Of a DNA stretch of 30,438 nucleotides, positions 1-7,617 are shown piece after piece (the first letter of the stretch is position 1; each line of letters starts with the position of its first letter). Origin of the DNA: JAKAXG01 sp035702985 (GTDB taxonomy: Bacteria > Actinomycetota > Acidimicrobiia > Acidimicrobiales > Palsa-688); NCBI GenBank assembly GCA_035702985.1, contig DASSZD010000186.1, positions 1 to 30,438 on the forward strand, given 5' to 3'. Position numbers and translations under genes: made by a program. The notes beneath the pieces are model-generated. The model saw nothing but the letters and a program-made list of their open reading frames with translations, was not told the DNA's origin and did not search any database.

Positions 1-2
1 GG

Positions 3-1628
3 CTACACGGCCCGGCCCCGGCCGGAGCGGTATCGCCGGATGAGGGCGGTGGTGGAGGAGTCGTGCTCCAGCGGGGGAACCGAGTCGGAGGCCAGTTCCG
101 GCACGATCTTCTGGGCCAGTTCCTTGCCCAGCTCCACCCCCCACTGGTCGAAGGAGTTGATGCCCCAGATGACCCCCTGGGTCAGCACCTTGTGCTCGTA
201 GGTGGCGACCAGCTCGCCCAGCACCCGGGGGGTCAGCCGGGGGGCCAGGATGGTGTTGGTGGGATGGTTGCCGGCGAACTCCCGGTAGGGCTGGCCGGCG
301 GGGGCGGCCCGGCCGAAGGCCAGCGCCTCGGTCTGGGCGAAGAAGTTGGCCATCAGCAGGTCGTGGTGGGGTTCCACCAGCGGATCGTCGTGGTTGGGCG
401 AGACGAAGCCGATGAAGTCGGCCGGGATCAGCCTGGTGCCCTGGTGGATGAGCTGGTAGTAGGCGTGCTGGCCGTTGGTGCCCGGCGTGCCCCACACCAC
501 CGGCCCGGTGTCGAGATCGACGGGATCGCCGGACAGCGTGACACTTTTTCCGTTACTCTCCATGTCCAACTGCTGCAGGTAGGCCGGAAAACGGGACAGG
601 TAGTGGTTGTAGGGCAGCACCGCCTGGGTCTCGGCCCCGAACAGGTCGTTGTACCAGACCCCGATCAGGCCCAGCAGGGCCGGCAGGTTGGACCGCAGCG
701 GGGTGGTGCGGAAGTGGGTGTCGATGGCGTGGAACCCGTCGAGCATGTCCCGGAAGGCGTCGGGGCCGACGGCGATCATCAGCGACAGGCCGATGGCCGA
801 GTCGTAGGAGTAGCGGCCGCCGACCCAGTCCCAGAAACCGAACATGTTGTCGGTGTCGATGCCGAAATCGGCGACTTTGGCGGCGTTGGTGGACACGGCC
901 ACGAAGTGCTTCTCGACGGCCTTGGAGTCGACCAGCGTGGAGAGCAGCCACTCCCGGGCGGTGGTGGCGTTGGTGATGGTCTCCAGGGTGGTGAACGTCT
1001 TGGAGCTGACGACGAACAACGTCCGGGCCGGGTCCAGGTCGTGGGTGGCCTCCCAGATGTCGCTGCCGTCCACGTTGGACACGAACCGGCACCCGATGGA
1101 CCGGTCGGTGAAGGGGAGCAGGGCGTCGTAGGCCATGGCCGGACCCAGATCGGATCCCCCGATGCCGATGTTGACCACGGTGGTGATCGTCTGCCCGGTG
1201 TGCCCCTTCCAGTCGCCGGAACGGACCCGCTCGGCGAAGCGGGCCATCCGGTCCAGCACGGTGTGGACCTCGGGGACCACGTCCCGGCCGCCGGTGCTGA
1301 TGCTCTCGCCCCGGGGGGCCCGCAGAGCCACGTGCAGCACGGCCCGGTCCTCGGTGACGTTGATGTGCTCCCCGGCCCACATGGCCGCGATCCGCTCCGG
1401 CAGGCCGGCCCGTTCCGCCACCTTCACCAGCAGGTCCAGCGTCTCGGCGGTGACCCGGTTCTTGGAGTAGTCGAGGTGCAGGTCGGCGGCGTCCACGGTG
1501 AGCGCCGGGCCCCGGCCCGGGTCGGAGGCGAACAGGTCCCGCAGGTGGGCGTCCTTCACCTTCCGGTGGTGCTCCACCAGCTCCTGCCACTCGGGGGTTT
1601 CCGTGATGCGCACCGGGGTCAAGGCCAT
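3..1628 (-). CDS. pgi: Glucose-6-phosphate isomerase
   Basis: The 541-residue product interconverts glucose-6-phosphate and fructose-6-phosphate in glycolysis and gluconeogenesis in the cytosol. Both phosphoglucose isomerase signatures are visible: the SIS region with SSKTFTTLET at about 208-217, and the C-terminal NSFDQWGVELGKELA. Expected catalytic residues are present as E357 (in MESNGKS), H388 (in TNGQHAYYQL) and K502. Length is normal for the long bacterial form. I chose the ATG at 1628 because it gives a standard N-terminus; the open frame runs to 1697, but those 23 residues look non-coding. No Shine-Dalgarno is seen; a weak TAGAAC hexamer sits 7 nt upstream of the ATG. The DUF1361 gene ends 40 bp upstream on the same strand, so co-transcription is possible. 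The stop TAG lies at positions 3-5, so the gene is complete. Confidence 0.97.
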   Translation of the reverse strand: MALTPVRITETPEWQELVEHHRKVKDAHLRDLFASDPGRGPALTVDAADLHLDYSKNRVTAETLDLLVKVAERAGLPERIAAMWAGEHINVTEDRAVLHVALRAPRGESISTGGRDVVPEVHTVLDRMARFAERVRSGDWKGHTGQTITTVVNIGIGGSDLGPAMAYDALLPFTDRSIGCRFVSNVDGSDIWEATHDLDPARTLFVVSSKTFTTLETITNATTAREWLLSTLVDSKAVEKHFVAVSTNAAKVADFGIDTDNMFGFWDWVGGRYSYDSAIGLSLMIAVGPDAFRDMLDGFHAIDTHFRTTPLRSNLPALLGLIGVWYNDLFGAETQAVLPYNHYLSRFPAYLQQLDMESNGKSVTLSGDPVDLDTGPVVWGTPGTNGQHAYYQLIHQGTRLIPADFIGFVSPNHDDPLVEPHHDLLMANFFAQTEALAFGRAAPAGQPYREFAGNHPTNTILAPRLTPRVLGELVATYEHKVLTQGVIWGINSFDQWGVELGKELAQKIVPELASDSVPPLEHDSSTTALIRRYRSGRGRAV

Positions 1629-1668
1629 GCCGCAAGTTCTACCCGGTTCTCCGGCCCGCCCGGGACGG

Positions 1669-2292
1669 TCAGCGCCGGCGGCGGGCCCGCACCGCATGCA
1701 CCGTGCCGGTCGCCACCCGGTCGGCGGTGACGCTGGCCACGACTATGCCCACCAGGGCCACCGCCAGGTACTCCGGCCGGAAGGCCACCACGCTCAGCCC
1801 GTGGAGCATGTGGAACGGCCGGACCAGGTCCCAGCTGTTGAGCCGGGGGATGCGGCCCAGGCCCACGCCGACCGCGCAGACCACGTCGACGGCCGCCTCG
1901 GCGGCCACCAGCCGGCGGCGCCGCCAGCCCCGCCGGTGCAGCTCCCGGCGCAGCAGGTGCAGCACCAGGCTGTAGCTGAGCACCCCGGTGGCGATCAGCA
2001 GGACGAACAGGGGGACCACCCCGAACACCGCGTCGGCCCGGGTGGGGGCGGCGCGCAGGTCGGGGGCCAGGTGGACGATGTCGGTCATCACGTACGGGGC
2101 GTTGGGCAGGAGCGCGGCCACCGCCGCCACCCCGGCCCACCACGCCCAGCGCCGCCGGCCCCGCCAGTGGTGCAGGAGGAGGGCGCCGACGCCGGGCAGG
2201 ACGGCCAGCGTCAGGTTGACCCCCATCCAGGGTCCCTGGGCGTGCGACTCGTAGTCCAGGGCCTGCCATATGGTCGACAGCCACGGCACCAC
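1669..2292 (-). CDS. DUF1361 family integral membrane protein
   Basis: The product is about 207 residues, with several hydrophobic helices and the conserved DUF1361 motifs LPNAPYVMTDIVHL (near the second helix) and GRIPRLNSWDL (near the C-terminal third). The family's biochemical role is unknown to me; it is a polytopic inner-membrane protein. The open frame extends to 2505, but the N-terminal part antisense to the HAD gene is Ser/Arg/Thr-rich noise. I placed the start at GTG 2292, which has an AAGACT hexamer exactly 7 nt upstream and would make the mRNA leaderless; a second GTG follows at once, and ATG 2226 is a later alternative. It is divergent from the HAD phosphatase across 73 bp and lies just upstream of pgi. 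Confidence 0.8.
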   Translation of the reverse strand: MVPWLSTIWQALDYESHAQGPWMGVNLTLAVLPGVGALLLHHWRGRRRWAWWAGVAAVAALLPNAPYVMTDIVHLAPDLRAAPTRADAVFGVVPLFVLLIATGVLSYSLVLHLLRRELHRRGWRRRRLVAAEAAVDVVCAVGVGLGRIPRLNSWDLVRPFHMLHGLSVVAFRPEYLAVALVGIVVASVTADRVATGTVHAVRARRRR

Positions 2293-2365
2293 GTCCCCCA
2301 GTCTTCCGCGCCGGGCCGGTCCCGGCCACCTGCAATGGCGTGAACGCCCGGTAGATTCCCCTGCC
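2293..2365. promoter_or_regulatory. Divergent promoter region, probably leaderless on both sides
   Basis: This 73-bp gap separates GTG 2292 (minus, DUF1361) from GTG 2366 (plus, HAD). A -10-like AAGACT reads on the minus strand at 2300-2305, 7 nt before its GTG. A TAGATT reads on the plus strand at 2352-2357, 8 nt before its GTG. Neither start has a Shine-Dalgarno at normal spacing, and -35 elements are not clear. Confidence 0.5.
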
Positions 2366-3073
2366 GTGGGCGTGGGCCGGCTCATCCTGTGGGACGTGGA
2401 CGGCACGCTGGTGCGGGCCGGGGACATCGGGGCGACGGTGTTCGACCAGGCCCTGGCGGCGGTGGTGGGCCGCAAACCGGACGAACGCATCTCCATGAGC
2501 GGCAAGACCGACCCTCAGATCGTGCGGGAGTACCTGGCCCTCATGGGGGTGACCCGGACCGACGAGGTGGTGCAGGCGGTGCTGCGGGGCGTCGAAGGCC
2601 AGCTGGCGGCGGCCGCCGCCGACGGGGAGCTGCTCGAGACCGGCTGGGCCTGCGCCGGGGTGGCCGACCTGCTGGCTGCCCTGGCCGGCGACGAACGGGT
2701 GATCTCCAGCCTGCTCACCGGCAACGTCTATCCCAATGCCCTGGTAAAAGTGGGGGCGTTCGGGCTGGACCGCTACCTCCAACTGGACGTCGGCGCCTAC
2801 GGCAGCGACCACCACGACCGCAACGAGCTGGTACCGGTGGCTCTCCGGCGGTTGGAGGCCGAGCGGGGGATCCGGCTCAGCGGCGAGCAGGTGTGGATCG
2901 TGGGTGACACCCCCCGGGACCTGGGGTGCGCCCGGGCGGCGGGAGCCCGTTGCCTGCTGGTGGCGACCGGCCGCTACCGCCTGGACGAGCTGGACGGCCT
3001 GGGCGCCGACGCCGCCCTGGCCGACCTGGCCGACACCGGGGCGGTGCTCGAGCTGCTCACCGCAGGGCTGTGA
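2366..3073 (+). CDS. HAD-superfamily hydrolase (phosphatase)
   Basis: This 235-residue protein has the haloacid dehalogenase-like hydrolase pattern. Motif I is WDVDGTL, with nucleophile D10 and acid/base D12. Motif II is the LLTGN around T118, and motif IV is VGDTPRDLGCARAAG, with metal-binding Asp at about 181 and 185. The layout, with an alpha-helical cap between motifs I and II, resembles phosphoglycolate phosphatase/PGMB-type enzymes, but the substrate cannot be read from sequence. Start GTG 2366 is chosen because it sits just before the first beta-strand and 8 nt after TAGATT. A longer frame begins at 2270 but adds an Arg/Pro-rich non-conserved tail overlapping the divergent gene. Its last 17 bp overlap the convergent aldo/keto reductase. 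Confidence 0.88.
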   Translation: MGVGRLILWDVDGTLVRAGDIGATVFDQALAAVVGRKPDERISMSGKTDPQIVREYLALMGVTRTDEVVQAVLRGVEGQLAAAAADGELLETGWACAGVADLLAALAGDERVISSLLTGNVYPNALVKVGAFGLDRYLQLDVGAYGSDHHDRNELVPVALRRLEAERGIRLSGEQVWIVGDTPRDLGCARAAGARCLLVATGRYRLDELDGLGADAALADLADTGAVLELLTAGL

Positions 3074-3986
3074 GCGCCTGACGGTCCTCGGCGCCGAGCT
3101 GCCAGTCGGCGGCCGCGGCGTTGGATTTGACCTGCTCGGGGGAGGTGGCCCCGGCGATCACGCTGCTCACCGCCGGGGCGGCCAGCAGCCCGGAGAACGC
3201 CAGCTCCAGCAGGGTGTGGCCCCGCTCCTCGGCGAAGGCGGCCAGGCCCTCGATGCGGTCCCAGGTCCTCCCGGAGATGTCCCGGCCCTCCATCCGGGTC
3301 CCGGTGGGCCGGTCCCGGTCCTTGCGGTACTTGCCGGTGAGCAGCCCGTTGGCCAGCGGGAAGAACGGCAGGATCCCCACCCCGAGCTTCTCGCACGCCG
3401 GTAGCAGCTCCGCCTCGGCGCCCCGCTCCAGCAGGCTGTAGTGGTTCTGGGCGGACACGAAACGGGTCCGCCCGGCGGTGCGGGCCACCCAGTCCGCCTC
3501 GGTCACCTGCCACGCCGCCAGGTTGGAGGATCCGATGTAGAGCACCTTGCCTTCCCGGACCAGGTCGTCGAGGGCGGCCAGGGTCTCCTCGACGGGGGTG
3601 ACGCCGTCGGGGCGGTGCAGCTGGTACAGGTCGATGCGGTCGGTGCGCAGCCGGCGCAGGCTGTCCTCCACCGCCCGGCGGATGTACCACCGGCTGGCCC
3701 GGGCCGCCCCGGGGCCCTCGCCCATGTCGGAGCCGAACTTGGTGGCCAGCACCACCTCGTCCCGGTGACCCTCCAGGACCTGGCCGAGCAGGGTCTCGCT
3801 GCCGCCCCGGTCACCGTAGGTGTTGGCGGTGTCGAGCAGGTTGATGCCGCAGTCGATGGCGGTGCGCACCACCGCCCGGGTGCCTTCGAGGTCGAGCTTG
3901 CCGCCGAAGGAGCCCCCGAAGTTGTTGCAGCCCAGCCCCACGACGGAGACGGAAAGCCCGGAGTGACCTAATTGGCGGTAGCGCAT
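3057..3986 (-). CDS. Aldo/keto reductase
   Basis: This 309-residue (alpha/beta)8-barrel NADPH-dependent oxidoreductase would reduce aldehydes or ketones in the cytosol. The N-terminus MRYRQLGHSGLSVS is typical of the YhdN/potassium-channel beta-subunit-like branch. The catalytic tetrad is intact: D52 (LLDTANTYGD), Y57, K83 (ATKFG) and H124 (YQLHRPD). The C-terminal SVIAGATSPEQVKSNA is the cofactor phosphate-binding region. The natural substrate is not predictable. ATG 3986 has no Shine-Dalgarno but a TACGAT hexamer exactly 7 nt upstream, so the message is probably leaderless. The start lies only 21 bp from the divergent gene at 4008, and the 3' end overlaps the HAD gene by 17 bp. Confidence 0.93.
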   Translation of the reverse strand: MRYRQLGHSGLSVSVVGLGCNNFGGSFGGKLDLEGTRAVVRTAIDCGINLLDTANTYGDRGGSETLLGQVLEGHRDEVVLATKFGSDMGEGPGAARASRWYIRRAVEDSLRRLRTDRIDLYQLHRPDGVTPVEETLAALDDLVREGKVLYIGSSNLAAWQVTEADWVARTAGRTRFVSAQNHYSLLERGAEAELLPACEKLGVGILPFFPLANGLLTGKYRKDRDRPTGTRMEGRDISGRTWDRIEGLAAFAEERGHTLLELAFSGLLAAPAVSSVIAGATSPEQVKSNAAAADWQLGAEDRQALTALR

Positions 3987-4007
3987 GGTGACTATCGTAT
4001 GGGCGCT
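3987..4007. promoter_or_regulatory. 21-bp divergent promoter with overlapping opposite -10 elements
   Basis: Only 21 bp separate the start codons at 3986 (minus) and 4008 (plus). TATCGT (3993-3998, plus) and TACGAT (complement of 3994-3999, minus) overlap by five bases in a near-symmetrical block. They lie 9 nt and 7 nt from their respective ATGs. Any -35 for each gene must lie inside the coding sequence of the other. Confidence 0.55.
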
Positions 4008-5192
4008 ATGGCGCTGGCCAGCCGCAACGCTCGGCGCGGTGCAGCAGGGTTACGGTGGCTCGCGGTCGGAGTGGCTCTCACCTTGTTGATACTGCTCATC
4101 GACGCGTCCCTGAAATCCCGCTCCCCGGCCCCCAGGCAGCAGCTGGCAGCCGGTACGTGGGTGGACCGCGTCCTGCCGGTGATCTCCCGCTCCACCGAGG
4201 AGGGGCAGGCCGTAGCCGGGATCTGGGCCAACGGGCTCAAGACCCCGGCCCCCGCCCTGGCGTCCACCATCAACTCGGTGGCGTCCGAGGCGGCCCAGAA
4301 CTACCAGACGGTCGTCAAGCTGCGGCCCCCGGACTCCCTGCTGGGCCCGGCCGGGCTGCTGGAGGCCGCCCTCCTGGCCCGCAGCGAGGCGGCGGCCAAC
4401 CTGCAGAAGGCCCTGGTGGCCACGCTGGGCTCGGCCGCCGCAGCCGGACCGTCCTCGCCGCCGTCGGGGGCCTCCCCGCCCGCCCCCACCACCTCCACGA
4501 CGGCCGCCGGGGGTCGGGCCGGCTCGACGACCACCACCCCCACCACCGCCCCCCCGGTCGGGGCGCCCCCCGCCAGCCAGGTGCCGGTCATCGCCAAAGC
4601 GGGCAGCGACATCCAGGTGGGGGACTCGGCCTATTCGCTGTTCGTGGGCTCCATCCCGCCCAGCCTGGGCATCCACATGCCGGCGTCCACCTGGGCGACC
4701 GATCTCAACCCCTACACCCCCCAGGCGGCCCAGGTGTTCCTGTCCAGCCTGCAGTCGGCGGTGGTGACCAGCCCGGTGCACCAGGTCAAGGTGCTGGCTG
4801 TCAGCCTGAAACCCAGCCCGGTGTCCACCAACGGGGCGGTCCAGGTGCTGCCCGACTCGTCGGCCGTAACCGTCACCATCGTGGTGGCCGACACCGGCAA
4901 CCAGCCGGAGAGCAACCTGACCGTGACCGCCGCCATCAGCCCGGCCGGCCGGGGCACCTCCTCGGTGCGGGACTTCGTCAACCTGCAGCCCGGGCAGGCC
5001 TACACCATCTCCGGTCTGGGACCGCTCAACCCGCCGCAGGGGCCCACCGTCACGCTCACCGTGAGCGTCACGCCGGCCGCCGGTTCATCCACCCCGCCGG
5101 TCACCTCGACGGTGAACTTCTCCATGCCGGCCCCCCCTCCGCCCACCACTACCACCACCTCCACGACCGTCCCGCCCAAGCCGGGCGGCTGA
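4008..5192 (+). CDS. Membrane-anchored Pro/Thr-rich extracytoplasmic protein
   Basis: I do not recognise a named family for this 394-residue protein. It has a short basic N-terminus followed by one hydrophobic segment (about residues 16-36, LAVGVALTLLILLI), consistent with a signal anchor. A helical region of about 100 residues follows, then a low-complexity Pro/Ser/Thr/Ala linker (about 150-190), a beta-rich region resembling a CARDB/Ig-like fold (VTIVVADTGNQPESNLTV), and a terminal proline/threonine tail. The layout suggests a protein exposed on the cell surface. ATG 4008 follows TATCGT by 9 nt with no Shine-Dalgarno; ATG 3999 would add three residues and overlap the -10. It is divergent from the aldo/keto reductase. 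Confidence 0.75.
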   Translation: MALASRNARRGAAGLRWLAVGVALTLLILLIDASLKSRSPAPRQQLAAGTWVDRVLPVISRSTEEGQAVAGIWANGLKTPAPALASTINSVASEAAQNYQTVVKLRPPDSLLGPAGLLEAALLARSEAAANLQKALVATLGSAAAAGPSSPPSGASPPAPTTSTTAAGGRAGSTTTTPTTAPPVGAPPASQVPVIAKAGSDIQVGDSAYSLFVGSIPPSLGIHMPASTWATDLNPYTPQAAQVFLSSLQSAVVTSPVHQVKVLAVSLKPSPVSTNGAVQVLPDSSAVTVTIVVADTGNQPESNLTVTAAISPAGRGTSSVRDFVNLQPGQAYTISGLGPLNPPQGPTVTLTVSVTPAAGSSTPPVTSTVNFSMPAPPPPTTTTTSTTVPPKPGG

Positions 5193-5211
5193 CGCCCCCC
5201 CCGCCGGGGGT

Positions 5212-5348
5212 GCCGGCCGGCTGCCCCGACCGGCGCGGCCCGGCTGTCCCGACCGGCGCGGGCCGGGCTGTCCCGACCGGCGCGGGTGCCGGCCGGCTGC
5301 CCCGATCGGCGCGGGCCGGGCTGTCCCGACCGGCGCGGGCCGGGCTGG
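5212..5348. repeat. GC-rich imperfect tandem repeat
   Basis: About five copies of a core reading CTGYCCCGAYCGGCGCGG recur with a period of roughly 24 bp (one unit is longer) in the gap between the surface protein and the cupin gene. Units differ at a few positions. The array ends just before the likely -10 of the cupin gene. It could be an expanded simple repeat or a set of binding sites; nothing in it codes convincingly. Confidence 0.8.
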
Positions 5349-5354
5349 CAGACT
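5349..5354 (+). promoter_or_regulatory. -10-like CAGACT for the cupin gene
   Basis: CAGACT lies 6 nt before GTG 5361, so transcription would start at or next to the start codon. No Shine-Dalgarno is present. The matching -35 would fall inside the tandem repeat. Confidence 0.4.
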
Positions 5355-5360
5355 GGTCCG

Positions 5361-5714
5361 GTGCCGACCGGAGAGACCGATACCCGCCCGTGGGGGAGCT
5401 ACGTCGTGCTCGACGACCTCCCCGGCCACAAGGTGAAGCGCATCACCGTGCTGCCCGACAGCCGGCTCAGCTACCAGAAGCACCAGCACCGTTCCGAGCA
5501 CTGGTTCGTGGTGGCCGGCTCCGGGCTGGTGGTGCTCGACGGGGAGGAGCGGCCGGTCGGGCCCGGCCAGGCGGTGGACATCCCGGCCGGCACCGCCCAC
5601 CGGATGTGCAACCCGGCGGACCAGCCGTTGGTGTTCGTGGAGGTGCAGCACGGCACCTACTTCGGCGAGGACGACATCACCCGCCTGGAGGACGACTACG
5701 GCCGCCAGGCCTAG
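5361..5714 (+). CDS. Phosphomannose isomerase type II-like cupin protein
   Basis: This 117-residue single-domain cupin closely resembles the C-terminal isomerase domain of bifunctional mannose-1-phosphate guanylyltransferase/mannose-6-phosphate isomerase: RPWGSYVVLDD, then KVKRITV, HQHRSEHWFVV, IPAGTAHRM and FGEDDITRLEDDYGR. Metal-ligand candidates are H41, H43, H47 and H80. The nucleotidyltransferase half is absent, so this is a stand-alone isomerase-like cupin, probably interconverting mannose-6-P and fructose-6-P or acting on a related sugar phosphate. Start GTG 5361 gives the normal domain boundary; an upstream ATG at 5286 would translate the tandem repeat and is unlikely. Confidence 0.85.
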   Translation: MPTGETDTRPWGSYVVLDDLPGHKVKRITVLPDSRLSYQKHQHRSEHWFVVAGSGLVVLDGEERPVGPGQAVDIPAGTAHRMCNPADQPLVFVEVQHGTYFGEDDITRLEDDYGRQA

Positions 5715-5970
5715 CGGCCGGTCCCACACGTAGAAGGCGCCGGGGGCGGGGCCGCCGCGTCCCGCCGCCCGCTCCCCGCCTCCCGGCCCCGTCAGTCTCT
5801 GGCTTCCATGCCCGGCCGGGCCGGGCTCACCGACCGCCGCCCGGGCGGGGACGCGCCCTCCGACGGGCGCCCGGCGGTGCCGGGCCACGTGAGCGGTCGG
5901 CCCGGCATCAGCGGCAGCGGGCTCGGCCGGGCTCGCCCGCGCCGCCCTGTGAACGACTGGTGGCGGCCGG
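5715..5970. other. GC-rich convergent intergenic region
   Basis: The cupin gene and the NlpC/P60 gene converge here. The sequence is almost entirely G and C with several short inverted repeats but no T-tract. I see no gene, RNA or clear intrinsic terminator. A frame across 5808-6029 has no recognisable protein features. Confidence 0.5.
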
Positions 5971-7500
5971 TCAGCCCACCCGGCCGAAGCCCATCGGGGT
6001 GCCGTCCCAGGTCAGGGGTACGACCTTGATGTCGGTACCGGGATGGTCGGCGGTGATGACCTGGCCGTTGCCGATGTAGAGGGTCACGTGACCGGGCTGG
6101 GCGCCGTCGCCGGTGTCGTAGAACACCAGGTCGCCGGGCTGCAGCTGGGCCTCGGAGATGCGGGTGGTCTGCTCGTACTGCGACACCGTGTAGTGGGGCA
6201 GGGACACCCCGGCGGCGGCCCACGCGTACATGACCAGCCCGGAACAGTCGAACCCGTTGGGCCCGGCCCCGGCCCACACGTAGGGCTTGCCGATCTGGGC
6301 CTCCGCCACCCGGACGGCCTCCTGGCCGCCGGTGGCCGGCCGCACCACGGGGGCCGGATGAGCGATCGGAGCGTCGGCCAGGGCCGTCCCCCCGCCGGAG
6401 GCCGGGCGGGGCGCCGCCGACCCGCCCAGGCGCAGCACCTGGCCCACCTCGATGAAGTTCGGGTTGGAGATGCCGTTGACCGACGCCAGCGTCTCGAAGC
6501 TGGTGCCGAACCGGGCGGCGATGGAGGACAGGGTGTCGCCGGCCCGGACGGTATAGGTGCCGCCCCCGGCGGTGCCGCCGTAACCGGAGCTGGAGCCGCC
6601 GGTGTAGGCGCGGGCGCCGGCCCCGGGGATGGACAGCACCTGCCCGGCGTAGATCAGGTTGGGGTCCACGATGTGGTTGGCGGAGGCCAGCACCTCGTAG
6701 CTGGTGCCGAACCGGGCGGCGATGGAGGACAGGGTGTCGCCCGCCGTCACCCGGTAGGCGGTGGCCGACGCCGACGCACTCAGACCGGTGCCGACCGCGG
6801 CCGGGGCGGCGACGCCGGCGGCCGCCGGGGCCCCGATGGCGGCGCTGGCCGTGATCGGAGTGGCGGAGGCCACCCCCGCACCGCCCAGCACGGCGACCGT
6901 GCCCACGCCGGTGACGCTGGCGGTGGTGGCGGCCGAGACCACCAGGGTCCGTACCGAGCGCTCCTTGAGCTGCTCCTGGGCGGCCTGCAGGTTGGCCAGC
7001 CAGCGCTGACCGGTGCTGTCCTTGGGCGTCCTGCCGGCCAGGATGGTCAGGGCGAACACCAGCGGAGCCAGCGCCCAACCGGCCACGCAGGAACCCACGA
7101 AGTGGGCCAGGGCCAGGCCCTGGCGCCACGCCGGCACGGTGTCCAGGGCGGCCACCGTCTCGGCCGGCTGGGGGCCGAACCCGGACTCCGGCAGCACCGA
7201 CAGGTCGGCCAGGTCCTCGAGGAACTTGGCCGTCGGGTCGATCATGCGGTTGAACTCGCGCTCGGCGGCCATCCGCCGGGACCGGCGCAGCAGCATCCCG
7301 TAGGAGATCGACAGGGCGAGGAGCGCCGCCAGGGCGGCATAGGCGACGGGCGAGTCGGATCCCAACGCGGCCAGCCCGGCCCCGGCGTCCAGGGCGGCCA
7401 GCCCCAGCATCACCTGCCTGCGCCGGACCGTCGCGGTCCTGGTCCGGGCCGCCGTCACCACCGCACCGTCAGTGACGGGACGCGCCTCAACCATCGTCAT
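5971..7500 (-). CDS. LysM-repeat NlpC/P60 peptidoglycan hydrolase
   Basis: This 509-residue cell-wall enzyme probably cleaves peptide stems of peptidoglycan. Its N-terminal third has hydrophobic segments (about 31-71, 134-155 and 186-211), so it is membrane attached. Two LysM domains follow at about 249-292 and 316-358, each with the GDTLSSIAARFGTS core. The C-terminal NlpC/P60 domain (about 393-509) shows FDCSG with C419, GHVTLYIG with H471, and a third polar residue that may be H486. ATG 7500 is preceded by GGGAGGT (complement of 7509-7515), a good Shine-Dalgarno at 8 nt; the frame runs to 7542, but that extension is not needed. galE lies 117 bp upstream on the same strand. Confidence 0.93.
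   Translation of the reverse strand: MTMVEARPVTDGAVVTAARTRTATVRRRQVMLGLAALDAGAGLAALGSDSPVAYAALAALLALSISYGMLLRRSRRMAAEREFNRMIDPTAKFLEDLADLSVLPESGFGPQPAETVAALDTVPAWRQGLALAHFVGSCVAGWALAPLVFALTILAGRTPKDSTGQRWLANLQAAQEQLKERSVRTLVVSAATTASVTGVGTVAVLGGAGVASATPITASAAIGAPAAAGVAAPAAVGTGLSASASATAYRVTAGDTLSSIAARFGTSYEVLASANHIVDPNLIYAGQVLSIPGAGARAYTGGSSSGYGGTAGGGTYTVRAGDTLSSIAARFGTSFETLASVNGISNPNFIEVGQVLRLGGSAAPRPASGGGTALADAPIAHPAPVVRPATGGQEAVRVAEAQIGKPYVWAGAGPNGFDCSGLVMYAWAAAGVSLPHYTVSQYEQTTRISEAQLQPGDLVFYDTGDGAQPGHVTLYIGNGQVITADHPGTDIKVVPLTWDGTPMGFGRVG
6495..6741. repeat. Near-identical DNA repeat within the LysM domains
   Basis: The segments 6500-6540 and 6701-6741 are identical over 41 bp, and the match extends five bases further with one mismatch. 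They encode the same part of the two LysM domains. Identity at third codon positions indicates recent duplication or gene conversion. Confidence 0.85.
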
Positions 7501-7569
7501 TCTGCAGGACCTCCCTTGGTTCCCCGCGATGCCTCGTGACACCGCCGGGTCTCCGCCCGTGGCTCAGTC

Positions 7570-7617
7570 GAAGACCCGACGTTAGCCTGCCAAAAGGTGC
7601 GGGTACAACGGGTCTTC
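7570..7617. promoter_or_regulatory. 9-bp inverted repeat upstream of the NlpC/P60 gene
   Basis: GAAGACCCG at 7570-7578 is matched by its perfect complement CGGGTCTTC at 7609-7617, next to the galE stop codon. Between them, on the minus strand, are promoter-like TTGTAC and TAACGT hexamers about 19 bp apart. It could be a long-loop terminator for galE or an operator around the downstream promoter. Confidence 0.4.

Noticed and set aside
63..1730. Long plus-strand frame of 555 codons opposite pgi
   Set aside because: Antisense shadow in GC-rich DNA; the product is Gly/Val/Asp repetitive without a family, while pgi on the other strand is certain.
5212..5348. Tandem array considered as a CRISPR
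   Set aside because: Units are adjacent with no unique spacers, and no cas genes are nearby.
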